A DNA stretch of 64,000 nt from Rhizobium sp. R635 (GTDB lineage: Bacteria > Pseudomonadota > Alphaproteobacteria > Rhizobiales > Rhizobiaceae): the NCBI RefSeq assembly GCF_002211285.1, contig NZ_LOKX01000036.1:124001-188000 (forward strand), written 5' to 3'. Below, piece after piece: positions 1 to 7,725 of this stretch (position 1 is its first letter; every line of letters starts with the position of its first letter). The translations under genes were made by a program, and so were the position numbers. The notes below the pieces were generated by a model. The model ran no database searches. It was given only the letters and a program-made list of their open reading frames with translations, and was not told the DNA's origin.

Positions 1-551
1 TACATGAAGGAGATCTTGGTGTTGGAGAGCAGCCGCTCGTCGTAGCGCGTCACCAGCGCGCCGCGATCGGAGACGACATAGAGGCTGTTGTGTGGGCGGT
101 GCGGCTCGGTCAGCCGGTGCACCGATCCAAACACGACCCACAATCCGAGTTCACGAGCGAGGCTGCGCGTCACATCGAGCTCCTCACGCAGCACGTCCCA
201 TTCGAACCGGCGCCAGTCGGACGGCCCGATCTCCCTCGGGCCGATCGCCGACATGATGCGCTTGTTCGGCGCTGAGGTCGCCCCTTCAGGGAAGTGCACG
301 AGCCGGGCACCCGCCTCCCGCGCCTGCCGCATCAGCCCACGCATCTCCCGCCCGCTTTCGCGGAGCCCGGCAATATCGCGCGGATCGTCGTAACACCTGG
401 TCTGCGCCACCGCCAGGCGCAGCCGCCTGGGCTGCGGGATTTCGTCTTTCGCAGACGTGCGGCGCATATGCATGAGAGCCGTCGTGTAGGACTCGCCCGT
501 CTTGGCGGCGCGTGCGCGCACGCGGCGTTTGAGGTTTCCGTTTTCGGTCAT
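1..551 (-). CDS. Nitrilase-superfamily (carbon-nitrogen hydrolase) protein, 3' end outside window
   Basis: The reading frame runs from an ATG at 551 leftward off the window, giving the first 183 residues. After a basic N-terminus of about 40 residues comes LRLAVAQTRCYDDP, the usual first strand of the carbon-nitrogen hydrolase fold. VHFPEGATSAP (about residues 82-92) then carries the expected catalytic glutamate. Family members hydrolyse nitriles or amides in the cytosol with a Glu-Lys-Cys triad. Where the lysine is expected (a Y-x-K motif) this protein reads RYDERLL, so the lysine may be replaced or displaced. The cysteine region is not in the window. The substrate cannot be named. No obvious operon partner; the desaturase gene lies 229 bp upstream on the same strand. 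Confidence 0.7.
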   Translation of the reverse strand, partial: MTENGNLKRRVRARAAKTGESYTTALMHMRRTSAKDEIPQPRRLRLAVAQTRCYDDPRDIAGLRESGREMRGLMRQAREAGARLVHFPEGATSAPNKRIMSAIGPREIGPSDWRRFEWDVLREELDVTRSLARELGLWVVFGSVHRLTEPHRPHNSLYVVSDRGALVTRYDERLLSNTKISFM

Positions 552-780
552 GTCTCGGCCTTTCCAGTCTCGGACGGCATTCCCCGGCAAGCGCACCCGA
601 AACCTCAGGGCTGAGGTTGACGACCCGAGACGGAAAGTCCCTTTGCCTCCTGATGAAAGACCCTGCCGGGGAGGATCGAAAGGAGGTTCGGCGGAAGGCC
701 ACGCCAAGCAAAAACATGCCGCCCTCGCCCCGATTCGTCAATTCCGGCGTATGGCCGGCCGCGGCCCCTTGCGCCAAGGC

Positions 781-1719
781 TCAATGCTGTCCGACAGGAT
801 GACCATCACCAGCATCGCCAGACGTTTCAACCCGCCGCAGCCCTTCCCTCGGCGCGATCATGTGCGGCAGCTTGATCGCCGACGCCAGGCCGAGCCTCGC
901 CAGCAGGCGGATGAAATGCCAGCCGAGATCCATCTGCCCCGGCTCGATGCCGAGCCTGGCCGATTCCGGAAAGGCGTGATGATTGCCGTGGAAGCTCTCG
1001 CCGAAGGTCACGAGCCCGAAACGCGGCAGGTTGTAGCCCTGCACCGCGACATGATCGACGCTCCAGCCCTGATGGCCGCTGCGATGGGCGAAATGGCCGA
1101 CCAGCCAGTGCCCGGTCAGCGACACCGATACCCGCACCGCAATCCCCCAGACCAGCCACGGCAGCCCGCCGAGCATGAAAAGCGCGAGCGCCAAAGGAAG
1201 CTGCTGGCCCATCCAGGTCGCCTCCAGCAAGCGATAGAAGCGGTCGCGCCGCACGCGCTCCTCGATCACGAAACGCGGCGGATGGGTGAGCGCCACGACG
1301 CAATGCATCTGCCAGAAGGCATCGACCAGGAAAGACCGGCGATGGGCATAGAGGTCATGGCAATCCCGCTGCCGCTGCGCCCAGTCGCGAATGTCATGCG
1401 CATAGATCATGCCGAAGGGGCCGGCCATGCCGACCAGCGTGCCGAGATAGACGAGAAAATGCTCGATCCAGAGCGGCGTGCGGAACGAGCGGTGGATCAG
1501 CAGCCGGTGCATGCCGACGGAATGACCAAGGCAGATGGTGATGGCGGTCAGGAGGATGAAGACGCCAAAGGCGCTCCAGGTGAAGGTCAGCGGCCCGCCG
1601 ACGATGGCGATCAGTGTCATGGCGGTGATCCAGACCGATTTTGCGGGCGCCCAGGCCACCCTGCCCTCCACCGGGTCGCTGCGGTCGTCGATCATGCGCC
1701 CTGTCGAAATGCTGCTCAC
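781..1719 (-). CDS. Membrane fatty acid desaturase (acyl-CoA/acyl-lipid type)
   Basis: About 312 residues from a GTG at 1719, preferred over an in-frame ATG at 1770 because AAAGGAG sits just upstream of the GTG. Two long hydrophobic segments lie near residues 28-65. The di-iron histidine boxes are visible: HSVGMH (about 66-71), a central HDIRDWAQRQRDCH segment in place of the usual HxxHH box, and HGNHH (about 244-248). These enzymes introduce a cis double bond into acyl chains in the inner membrane using O2 and an electron donor. It is divergently transcribed from an ArsR-family gene with a perfect inverted repeat between them, so repression by that regulator and a role in membrane fluidity are plausible inferences. 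Substrate and regiospecificity cannot be read from the sequence. Confidence 0.85.
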   Translation of the reverse strand: MSSISTGRMIDDRSDPVEGRVAWAPAKSVWITAMTLIAIVGGPLTFTWSAFGVFILLTAITICLGHSVGMHRLLIHRSFRTPLWIEHFLVYLGTLVGMAGPFGMIYAHDIRDWAQRQRDCHDLYAHRRSFLVDAFWQMHCVVALTHPPRFVIEERVRRDRFYRLLEATWMGQQLPLALALFMLGGLPWLVWGIAVRVSVSLTGHWLVGHFAHRSGHQGWSVDHVAVQGYNLPRFGLVTFGESFHGNHHAFPESARLGIEPGQMDLGWHFIRLLARLGLASAIKLPHMIAPREGLRRVETSGDAGDGHPVGQH

Positions 1720-1815
1720 GGCAAACTCCTTTCCATCGGGCGCATTCTTCACTTGAATGCCGCCCGTCAATTCATTATTTAAGGAATTACCTAATTACTT
1801 TGCACGAGCGCGAAT

Positions 1816-1843
1816 AATTAAGCAATAAGCTAATTGCTTAATT
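1816..1843. promoter_or_regulatory. Inverted repeat, probable operator of the desaturase/ArsR divergent promoter
   Basis: AATTAAGCAAT, six bases, then ATTGCTTAATT: a perfect 11-bp inverted repeat in the AT-rich gap between two divergent genes. ArsR dimers typically bind imperfect AT-rich palindromes of this kind. A related phrase (TAATTAGGTAATT on the minus strand near 1785-1798) may be a second half-site. Confidence 0.6.
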
Positions 1844-1879
1844 TCTTCATGGATCGAGCAGCAGGCCAAGGAGACCGAT

Positions 1880-2233
1880 TTGGAAGACGACGCTTTCGAT
1901 GACACTGCGGACGGCAGCTCTACCGGCGCCCAGCGCGTATTCCACGCGCTATCGAGCGCGCCGCGGCGCAAGATCCTCGCCTATCTCTCGGCATCGGGCC
2001 TGACCGCCGGCGAAATCGCCGACCGCTTCAGCATGTCGAAGCCCGCCGTTTCGCAGCATCTCTCGGTCCTCGAAGCCGCGGGGCTGATCAAACGCGAGAA
2101 ACAGGGCCAGTTCGTCCACTATTCCCTGATCGAAAACAATCTCGTCAACGTGCTCAACGGCTTCGTGCAGGAAGTCTGCCCCATCGGCCGGCCGATCAAG
2201 AAGGAAAGCCAAGCACGCGCCCGCGCGAAATAG
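1880..2233 (+). CDS. ArsR/SmtB-family winged-helix transcriptional regulator
   Basis: 117 residues from a TTG start at 1880, chosen because AAGGAG lies 6-7 bases upstream. The winged-helix DNA-binding core spans about residues 20-95, with RRKILAYL, the recognition-helix phrase MSKPAVSQHLSVLEAAGLI, and the wing KQGQFVHYSL. It belongs to the small ArsR/SdpR-like group rather than the metal-sensing group: the CxC metal-binding motif of ArsR/SmtB is absent and only one cysteine (VCPIG, near residue 99) is seen. It lies divergent to the desaturase with a palindrome between them. The likely role is repression of the desaturase and of itself; the signal is unknown. Confidence 0.85.
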   Translation: MEDDAFDDTADGSSTGAQRVFHALSSAPRRKILAYLSASGLTAGEIADRFSMSKPAVSQHLSVLEAAGLIKREKQGQFVHYSLIENNLVNVLNGFVQEVCPIGRPIKKESQARARAK

Positions 2234-2270
2234 AACGGCGAAACCCGCGAAAACAACGAGGTGAAGCCGT

Positions 2271-2300
2271 CGCCTGAATCAGATTCTCAGGCGGCGCGCT
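2271..2300 (+). terminator. Probable intrinsic terminator after the ArsR gene
   Basis: CGCCTGA and TCAGGCG form a 7-bp stem with a 9-base loop (2271-2277 with 2287-2293), followed by gcgcgcttttac. It lies 38 bases after the ArsR stop codon. The T-run is short (four), so termination is probable rather than certain. Confidence 0.5.
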
Positions 2301-2363
2301 TTTACTGCTCTCGAAACTCGTGTCAGACTGCGCAGGCCGAGAGATCATCGAGGAGCCGGAGCC

Positions 2364-2579
2364 ATGCACAAGTTCACCGTATCCATCACCCGCGAGATCG
2401 AAGCCGACACCGCCGAGGAGGCCGCCCTGCTCATGTATCAGGAGCTTGCGAAGGGACAGGTTCCCGACAGCTACACGGTCATCGACGAGGCGAAGTTGAC
2501 GGCGGAGTTGAAGCTCGACCGGAACAAGGCGGATGAATTCGCCAGCATCGACCACACCGCCGATCCGGGCAATTGGTAG
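2364..2579 (+). CDS. Small conserved hypothetical protein
   Basis: 71 residues, ATG start with GGAG 7-8 bases upstream. The N-terminus MHKFTVSITREIEADTAEEAA is a beta-strand followed by an amphipathic helix rich in Ala and Glu, as in many small rhizobial proteins that carry an 'EADTAEEAA' segment. No signal peptide, membrane segment or catalytic motif is visible. It ends 8 bases before the following membrane-protein gene, so the two probably form an operon. No function can be assigned. Confidence 0.6.
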   Translation: MHKFTVSITREIEADTAEEAALLMYQELAKGQVPDSYTVIDEAKLTAELKLDRNKADEFASIDHTADPGNW

Positions 2580-2587
2580 GCGGCGGC

Positions 2588-2950
2588 ATGCTGGAATACG
2601 ACCCGCATTATCCGACGATCCTGCCTGTCGGCATCGCAGTTCCGCTTGTCCTCGCGCTGAACATCCTGATCCCTATCCTGGCCATTTTCGTTGCCCGACG
2701 GATGACGCGGCTGAGGTGGCTGCCGCATGCATTCGCGTTCCTGTGGGTGCTCTTCTCGGCATTCACGCTAGCCACTCTGGCACTGCCGGCGATGGCGCCG
2801 GGTGAAGAGCCTGGTCCCGGCGATGGGCTCCTTCTGCTTCCCGTCTTGGGCGAAACGCCGATCGTGCTCTTCGTCTACGCCCTCACTCTGTTTTTCCCGC
2901 GCTTGAGAGGTTCGGCAACTCAGCAAGACAGATCCGCGACAATTCGATGA
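2588..2950 (+). CDS. Small integral membrane protein, unknown function
   Basis: 120 residues from the ATG at 2588; an upstream in-frame TTG at 2573 would overlap the preceding gene. Three hydrophobic segments are seen: VGIAVPLVLALNILIPILAIFV (about 13-36), a second at about 46-66, and a third at about 84-104, joined by short basic loops (ARRMTRLRW). No conserved catalytic motif is recognisable. It is probably co-transcribed with the 71-residue protein just upstream. The ribosome binding site is weak. Confidence 0.6.
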   Translation: MLEYDPHYPTILPVGIAVPLVLALNILIPILAIFVARRMTRLRWLPHAFAFLWVLFSAFTLATLALPAMAPGEEPGPGDGLLLLPVLGETPIVLFVYALTLFFPRLRGSATQQDRSATIR

Positions 2951-3056
2951 GCCGCATTCCTATGCGGCATCGTGCATCGGAGGCAGCAACCGGCTTTGCG
3001 CCAACCCCGAACTGCGCTAATCGCGAGATCCAAGCTCCTCACCGCAAGGAAACAAC

Positions 3057-3836
3057 GTGACCTCCCCTGTCAAAATCGCCGTCGCCGGCATCAACGGCCG
3101 CATGGGCCGCGCCATCCTGCCGCTGCTGCAGGCCGATCCGGGATTTGCCTTCATCGGCGGCATCGGGCGTCCGGGCGCGACGGGCGAAGGGCTGATCGAC
3201 CGTTCGGCAGCGATCGAGGCAGCCGATGTGATCCTGGATTTCACCACCGGCGCCGCCGCCGCCGAGCTTGCCGGGCTCTCGGCCGCGGCCGGCGGGCCGG
3301 CGCTGGTGATCGGCGCGACCGGGTTCGAGCCGGATGAGCTCAAGCGGATCAAAGACGCCGCCCGCCGCATTCCCATCCTGCGCTCCGGCAATTTCTCCAT
3401 CGGCCTCAACATGCTGCTCGGCCTGGTTTCCCAGGCGGCGCGCGCCCTTCCCGCAAACGCCTGGGACATCGAAATCCTCGAAGCGCATCACAACAGGAAG
3501 ATCGACGCCCCGTCCGGCACGGCGCTGATGCTCGGGCAGGCCGCTGCCGCAGGCCGTGGAACCAGCCTCGAATCCGTCGAGCGCCGGAGCCGCGACGGCA
3601 TCACCGGCGAACGCCCGCCCGGCGAAATCGGCTTCGCCATCCTGCGCGCCGGCGGCATCGTCGGCGAACACAGCGTACTCTTCGCCGCCGCCGAGGAAGT
3701 CATCACCCTCTCGCACTCCGCCCTCGACCGCGCCATGTTCGCCCGCGGCGCACTCGCCGCCGCCCGCTGGATCACAGGCCGCGCTCCGGGCGAATACGAC
3801 ATGCAGGACGTTTTGGGCCTGGCGGCTGCCTTATGA
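3057..3836 (+). CDS. dapB: 4-hydroxy-tetrahydrodipicolinate reductase (DapB)
   Basis: 259 residues, GTG start preceded by AAGGAAAC. DapB reduces 4-hydroxy-tetrahydrodipicolinate with NAD(P)H in the cytosol, a step of diaminopimelate and lysine synthesis. The N-terminal Rossmann motif is VAGINGRMG (about 8-16). VLDFTTG lies near residues 58-66. The family signature [15 protein letters not shown] (about 142-156) includes the catalytic His and Lys. Length is typical (about 265-275). No other dap gene is adjacent, and the start is close to a membrane-protein gene with no link to lysine. Rhizobia generally carry a housekeeping dapB elsewhere, so this may be a second copy; that cannot be decided from the window. 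Confidence 0.9.
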   Translation: MTSPVKIAVAGINGRMGRAILPLLQADPGFAFIGGIGRPGATGEGLIDRSAAIEAADVILDFTTGAAAAELAGLSAAAGGPALVIGATGFEPDELKRIKDAARRIPILRSGNFSIGLNMLLGLVSQAARALPANAWDIEILEAHHNRKIDAPSGTALMLGQAAAAGRGTSLESVERRSRDGITGERPPGEIGFAILRAGGIVGEHSVLFAAAEEVITLSHSALDRAMFARGALAAARWITGRAPGEYDMQDVLGLAAAL

Positions 3837-3969
3837 AAACAATGAGTTGAGGGGCTTGGCGGAATCAAAACCTGAGCAGACACGGCTATGACATCGACAG
3901 GGTCGGAGCCGGCAGGACCGCAACCTCCCGTTCAGAGGAGTCTTGCAATCCCCACTGTCCGCAACAGCC

Positions 3970-4473
3970 TCACCTCACCCGCCGCGCCATCATCACATCG
4001 TCGATCTCCCGGCCGTCCTCCAGCACACCGCCCGGAATCCTGCCGATCTCGGCGAAACCCTGGCGCTGGTAAAACCGCATCGCCGCCGGGTTTTCGGCAC
4101 TGACGAAAAGCTCCAACTGCCGGATGCCGATATCGCGCGCATGTTCGGAAATCGCCTCCAGCAGTCTGACGGCAAGGCCCGTTCCGCGCAGCCTGGCGCT
4201 GACATAGACCATGACGATCGTGGCGCGGTGGGCCATCTTGCTCGCCCGCTGCCGGAACAGGCCCATGATCCCGACCGGCTCGCCCTCCTGGAAGGCGATG
4301 AAAACCGGCTCGCTCAGCCGATTGCGCCACTCCTCCAGAGAGAGGATTTCCCAGTCTTCATAGCGGCTGGCAAAGGAGGCCGGCTCGGCGCGAAGCGCTT
4401 CCAGGCGGATACGCCGGAAGGCCTCCACTTCGTCAGCCCTTACGAGCCTGATCGTCACGCCGCCTGCATCCAT
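3970..4473 (-). CDS. GNAT-family N-acetyltransferase
   Basis: 167 residues, ATG start with GGGAGG 6 bases upstream. The GNAT fold is recognisable: an N-terminal RLVRADEVEAFRRIRLEAL segment, a central strand VYVSARLRGTGLAVRLLEAI (about 90-109) that supplies the acetyl-CoA pyrophosphate-binding R/Q-x-x-G-x-G/A motif (here RLRGTGLA), and a C-terminal NPAAMRFYQRQGFAEIGRIPGG (about 130-151), the usual motif B. Such enzymes acetylate amines of proteins, antibiotics or metabolites; the substrate is unknown. It stands alone between dapB (convergent) and a repeat. Confidence 0.85.
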   Translation of the reverse strand: MDAGGVTIRLVRADEVEAFRRIRLEALRAEPASFASRYEDWEILSLEEWRNRLSEPVFIAFQEGEPVGIMGLFRQRASKMAHRATIVMVYVSARLRGTGLAVRLLEAISEHARDIGIRQLELFVSAENPAAMRFYQRQGFAEIGRIPGGVLEDGREIDDVMMARRVR

Positions 4474-4650
4474 CGTAGCCTCCCGGGATATCGCAGCTAT
4501 GTCATCGCAGCCGGCTGCGGTGGATGCAACCCGGATGCGGCGGGTTCCGATTGGCAGAGCGCGCCAAGACCCAAGAGAGCCTAGTCATGAGGGAGGTTAG
4601 AGGATACCGCACCAATGAGGCCAGGAGAACTGGGCGCAAACGCTGCTCCA

Positions 4651-4793
4651 ACCTCCCTCATCCCTGTGCTCGTCACAGGGATCCAGCGCGCCCAAGTCTT
4701 TGGGCGCAGAAGACTGCCGTTTCCGGCAAGAGTCATTCACGGCGCAGACGCGCCGTGGCTGGATTCCTGTGACATGCACAGGAATGAGGGAGG
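4651..4793. repeat. Palindromic intergenic repeat, family A, copy 1
   Basis: About 143 bp whose ends are inverted: cctccctcatccctgtg at the left and cacaggaatgagggagg at the right, with an inner hairpin gcgcccaagtctttgggcgc. The copy at 30871-31015 is nearly identical, and a shortened one lies at 9791-9885. The short peptides it can encode (…LVTGIQRAQ…) are a by-product of the repeat and are not genes. Confidence 0.8.
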
Positions 4794-4842
4794 AGATGTG
4801 GCGCTCGTCAAAGGTGCCCAAAGGACAGCACCACATCCACCA

Positions 4843-5136
4843 TCACTGCGCCGGCGTTCCCACCCGGCCGCCCTTGCGGACGGTCGGCTCGCCGGTTGGG
4901 CGGAGGTCCCATTGGTCGGTGCGGACGGCTGGTTCCTGGGTTGGCTGCCGGTCGCTCGCCCCCGGCGCCGGTTCGCGGGTCGAGCGCACGATCAGGTCAT
5001 CCGGCTGCCCGGCCGGATCGAAGGCCGTCTGGTCGCTTGGCCTCTCCACGTTGAACGGCGCGATCTCACGGATGACGACGAGAAGAACTATCCCGACGAC
5101 CATGCACACCAGAGCGTAGAGAATGAAATATTTCAG
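4843..5136 (-). CDS. Small single-pass membrane protein, unknown function
   Basis: The frame is open from 5226 (TTG) to 4843, but no ribosome binding site precedes that TTG. GAGGG lies 7 bases before an in-frame CTG at 5136, which would give LKYFILYALVCMVVGIVLLVV, a natural membrane-anchor N-terminus; I place the start there with reservation (97 residues). The rest is hydrophilic and Pro/Gln/Asp-rich (residues 30-97) and would lie on one side of the membrane. No known domain is recognised. It is monocistronic between repeat copy A1 and the AraC gene. Confidence 0.5.
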   Translation of the reverse strand: MKYFILYALVCMVVGIVLLVVIREIAPFNVERPSDQTAFDPAGQPDDLIVRSTREPAPGASDRQPTQEPAVRTDQWDLRPTGEPTVRKGGRVGTPAQ

Positions 5137-5342
5137 TGCATATCCCTCGCCGATTGGCAGAGCGGCCTTGACAGCAGCGCGAATGATATTTCGCCCATCA
5201 TTGATGGATACTTTAGAATAAGGCAATAGATTTTAACGAGAGCTGGTGAATTTCAGAAATAGACAGAAGAGATTGCATCGTTATTGGAGAATTTACCAAG
5301 CACCTCGCGCAATGCTCGATTTTTCTTCAGAGAGAAGCCCGC

Positions 5343-6185
5343 TTACCCTCGCCTGTACCGCGCCCGAAAGTCGCGCGGGCTGCAGCCCTCGCGCGCGTGA
5401 AAGACCCGCGAGAAATAGAACGGATCGTCGATGCCGACCATGACGGCGACCATTTCGATCCTCTCATCGGTGGTGACGAGCAACTGCTTGGCATGGTCCA
5501 TGCGCACCCGCAGCTGGAAGGCCTTGGGCGGCAGGCCCGTTTCGGCGATGAATTTCCGCCGCAGCGTGGCGGGCGACATGCCGTGCCCGGCGGCAAAAGC
5601 CGCAAGGTCGAGCGGCTGCAGCGCGCTCTCCCGCAGCGTCTCGACGAGATCGCCGGCCGCCGCCTCGCCTTCCCGCCCCGCAGCGGCACCCGCCTGGCGC
5701 GCGGCGGCGATCACTATGCGATGCAGCAGCGATGCCGCCGAGGCCCGGCCGAGATAGGTATCGTCGATGAGATCGGCATGAAGCCGCCCGAAGAGCCGCG
5801 TCATCTCCTCGATATGGCGCAACGCCACGAGCGGATGGCGCTCGGCCATCAGCCGCATCCGCACGAAATCCCGCGTGAACGAGCCTTCGAACAGCGCCCA
5901 GCACTCATCCCAGCCGGCCTCGTCAGGCCCGTAGGAATGCAGCCGGTTCGGAAACAGCCAGAAGAGCGCCGGCCCCTCCACGCGCTGGCGCCCGCCCGCG
6001 GCGGTTTCGAGAAAGCCCTGCCCGCGCTCCACCAGCACCACCGCGAAACTCGGCAGTTTCCGGTCCTTCACCGCATGGCGCGCATGCTGCCTGCCGCTGC
6101 CGGTCACGGCAAGCCCGCCGGCCGCGGCAAGGGAAGATCGATAGATGGCCTCGGCTTGCCTCATGAGCGAAAAGTCCAGCTGCAA
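5343..6185 (-). CDS. AraC-family transcriptional regulator
   Basis: 280 residues; TTG start at 6185 with GGAGG four bases upstream (an ATG at 6164 is the alternative). An N-terminal cupin-like sensor domain (about 20-150; ALFWLFPNRLHSYGP) is followed by the double helix-turn-helix: LDLAAFAAGHGMSPATLRRKFIAETGLPP (about 193-221) and IEMVAVMVGIDDPFYFSRVFHAREGCSP (about 241-268). Such proteins usually activate a nearby operon on binding a small ligand. The gene is divergent from the PhyH-type dioxygenase 64 bp away, its most likely target. The ligand is unknown. Confidence 0.9.
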   Translation of the reverse strand: MQLDFSLMRQAEAIYRSSLAAAGGLAVTGSGRQHARHAVKDRKLPSFAVVLVERGQGFLETAAGGRQRVEGPALFWLFPNRLHSYGPDEAGWDECWALFEGSFTRDFVRMRLMAERHPLVALRHIEEMTRLFGRLHADLIDDTYLGRASAASLLHRIVIAAARQAGAAAGREGEAAAGDLVETLRESALQPLDLAAFAAGHGMSPATLRRKFIAETGLPPKAFQLRVRMDHAKQLLVTTDERIEMVAVMVGIDDPFYFSRVFHAREGCSPRDFRARYRRG

Positions 6186-6249
6186 CTTTCCTCCATGGCG
6201 ATCGGCACGCGTGACGGGCTAATTGGAGGCAGGTGAAGTCAAGCCAGGG

Positions 6250-7182
6250 ATGGATGAAATGTCAATTGCCGCGACCGCCGCCGAGACGAGAACGCCGCAA
6301 ACGCCGCTCGCCGCCCATGGCAAGACGATCCCCGCCGAAAGGCTCGGTCTGCTGACGCCGACCGAGCCCGCCATCGGCATCGAGGCCGTCCGCCGCCGCT
6401 ACGAGGAGGATGGTTACGTCTGGCTGAAGGGCCTGCTGCCGCGCGCCGACGTGATCGATTTCCGCCGCTGGGTCTTCGCCCGCCTCGCCGAAACCGGCCT
6501 GCTCGCACCTGGCCACGATTTCGCCCTCGGCATCGCCGCCGCCGAGGGCGTCGACTGGAACCTCGCCAATCGCCGGCTGATGTCGATCGTCCGCTCGGCC
6601 GCCTATGAAGGCTTCTGCGCCCAGCCGCCGCTCGTGCGCTTCATGGATGCCTTTCTCGATGGCATTTCCTATCTCCATAAGCGCAAGCTGATGCGTTACG
6701 TCCAGCCCGGCACGGCGGTGGCGACGCCCGCCCATTACGACCTCGTCTACCTCCGCGGCGGCACCAGCCGGCTGGTGACGGCCTGGATCCCGATCGGCGA
6801 TACCCCCGCCGAAATGGGCGGCCTCGTCTATCTCGAAGGCTCGCATGCGCTCGGCCGCGGCATGGAGGCCGAATTCCGGGCCCGCAGCGGCGATCTCTCG
6901 CCGGAAGAGCGGATCAGCGCCTATAACAGCCACATGGCCGAAGGCGGCTGGATCTCCAAGGATCTGCCCGACATGGCCAAGCGCTTCGACACCCGCTGGC
7001 TCGCCGCCGATTACGAAGCCGGCGACGTCGTGCTGCACTCCCCCTACATGATCCACGCCGCCACCACCAACGAGGACCGCGCCCGGCGCCTGCGCCTCTC
7101 CACCGACATCCGCTACCAGAACGTCGACGACGAAATCGACGCCCGCTGGAGCAACCACTGGAGCCTGGGGGATATGTTGTAA
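6250..7182 (+). CDS. Phytanoyl-CoA dioxygenase (PhyH)-family Fe(II)/2-oxoglutarate oxygenase
   Basis: 310 residues from ATG 6250 (a TTG at 6223 and an ATG at 6259 are alternatives). PhyH-family enzymes hydroxylate small molecules with O2 and 2-oxoglutarate. The iron-binding facial triad is visible: His-x-Asp in AHYDLVYLRGG (about residues 162 and 164) and the distal His in YMIHAATTN (about 269), with the 2-oxoglutarate-binding Arg in RRLRLSTDIRYQ (about 276-281). It lies divergent from the AraC gene and probably under its control. The substrate cannot be named; rhizobial relatives are thought to act on plant- or nutrient-derived small molecules. Confidence 0.85.
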   Translation: MDEMSIAATAAETRTPQTPLAAHGKTIPAERLGLLTPTEPAIGIEAVRRRYEEDGYVWLKGLLPRADVIDFRRWVFARLAETGLLAPGHDFALGIAAAEGVDWNLANRRLMSIVRSAAYEGFCAQPPLVRFMDAFLDGISYLHKRKLMRYVQPGTAVATPAHYDLVYLRGGTSRLVTAWIPIGDTPAEMGGLVYLEGSHALGRGMEAEFRARSGDLSPEERISAYNSHMAEGGWISKDLPDMAKRFDTRWLAADYEAGDVVLHSPYMIHAATTNEDRARRLRLSTDIRYQNVDDEIDARWSNHWSLGDML

Positions 7183-7269
7183 TAGAAAGGTGTGCGTCGA
7201 GCAGCAGGCCGTCGCCAAGACGCTCAGACATAAAGGGAACGCATGAGGGATGGGAAGCGAGGCGAGTAA

Positions 7270-7584
7270 ATGAGGGATTTCGCCGAAGAAATCGGCAAGG
7301 AGTTTAGTGGCGGCTTCTTCCACAACATTCGCAAGATGAAGTTCATAAAGATTGAAGCTGTGCGAGCCATCGAGAAAATTCGTCATCTTGACCCCAGCAC
7401 TTATAGCGAAGAGGAGAAAAAAGAGCTGGCGCTTCTGATCTGGAACCTTCCGGTCATGACTTTGTGGTGGCGGGACCGATGTGTCGAGATGGGCGCGGAT
7501 AAGGCTGAATTCGAGACTTATGCCCGGGAGCTTCAGCGCGTTGTCGAAGAAAAATTGAAAGCACTGTTGGCCCAGCAGCCGTGA
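7270..7584 (+). CDS. Hypothetical protein, mostly alpha-helical
   Basis: 104 residues, ATG start; the upstream region has only a weak GGCGAG. The sequence is charged and helical (HLDPSTYSEEEKKELALLIWNLP, then ELQRVVEEKLKALL), with no signal peptide or membrane segment. Base composition is noticeably more AT-rich than the flanking genes (codons aaa, att, ttg), which suggests later acquisition. It is not recognised as any known family. Confidence 0.55.
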   Translation: MRDFAEEIGKEFSGGFFHNIRKMKFIKIEAVRAIEKIRHLDPSTYSEEEKKELALLIWNLPVMTLWWRDRCVEMGADKAEFETYARELQRVVEEKLKALLAQQP

Positions 7585-7725
7585 TCTGAGAATCTTGCCC
7601 CGGCCCTTCTGCCAGCATGTGAGCCCTTCAATCCTCCGGTGAAAAGCTCTAAGCTGCCCGCGCCGGCAGCTTGCTTGGAGGCGGTCCCTAGGGATCGGCG
7701 GGCGCTCGGCTGAGGGGGACCCCGC

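Noticed and set aside
502-1782. Long plus-strand open frame (over 400 codons) covering the desaturase region
   Set aside because: Antisense to the nitrilase and desaturase genes; high-GC DNA keeps such frames open. The product is His/Arg/Pro-rich with no fold signature.
4615-5229. Plus-strand open frame over repeat A1 encoding LIPVLVTGIQ-type peptides
   Set aside because: The same peptide appears at 30.9 kb because the repeat is the same; no ribosome site or conservation beyond the repeat.
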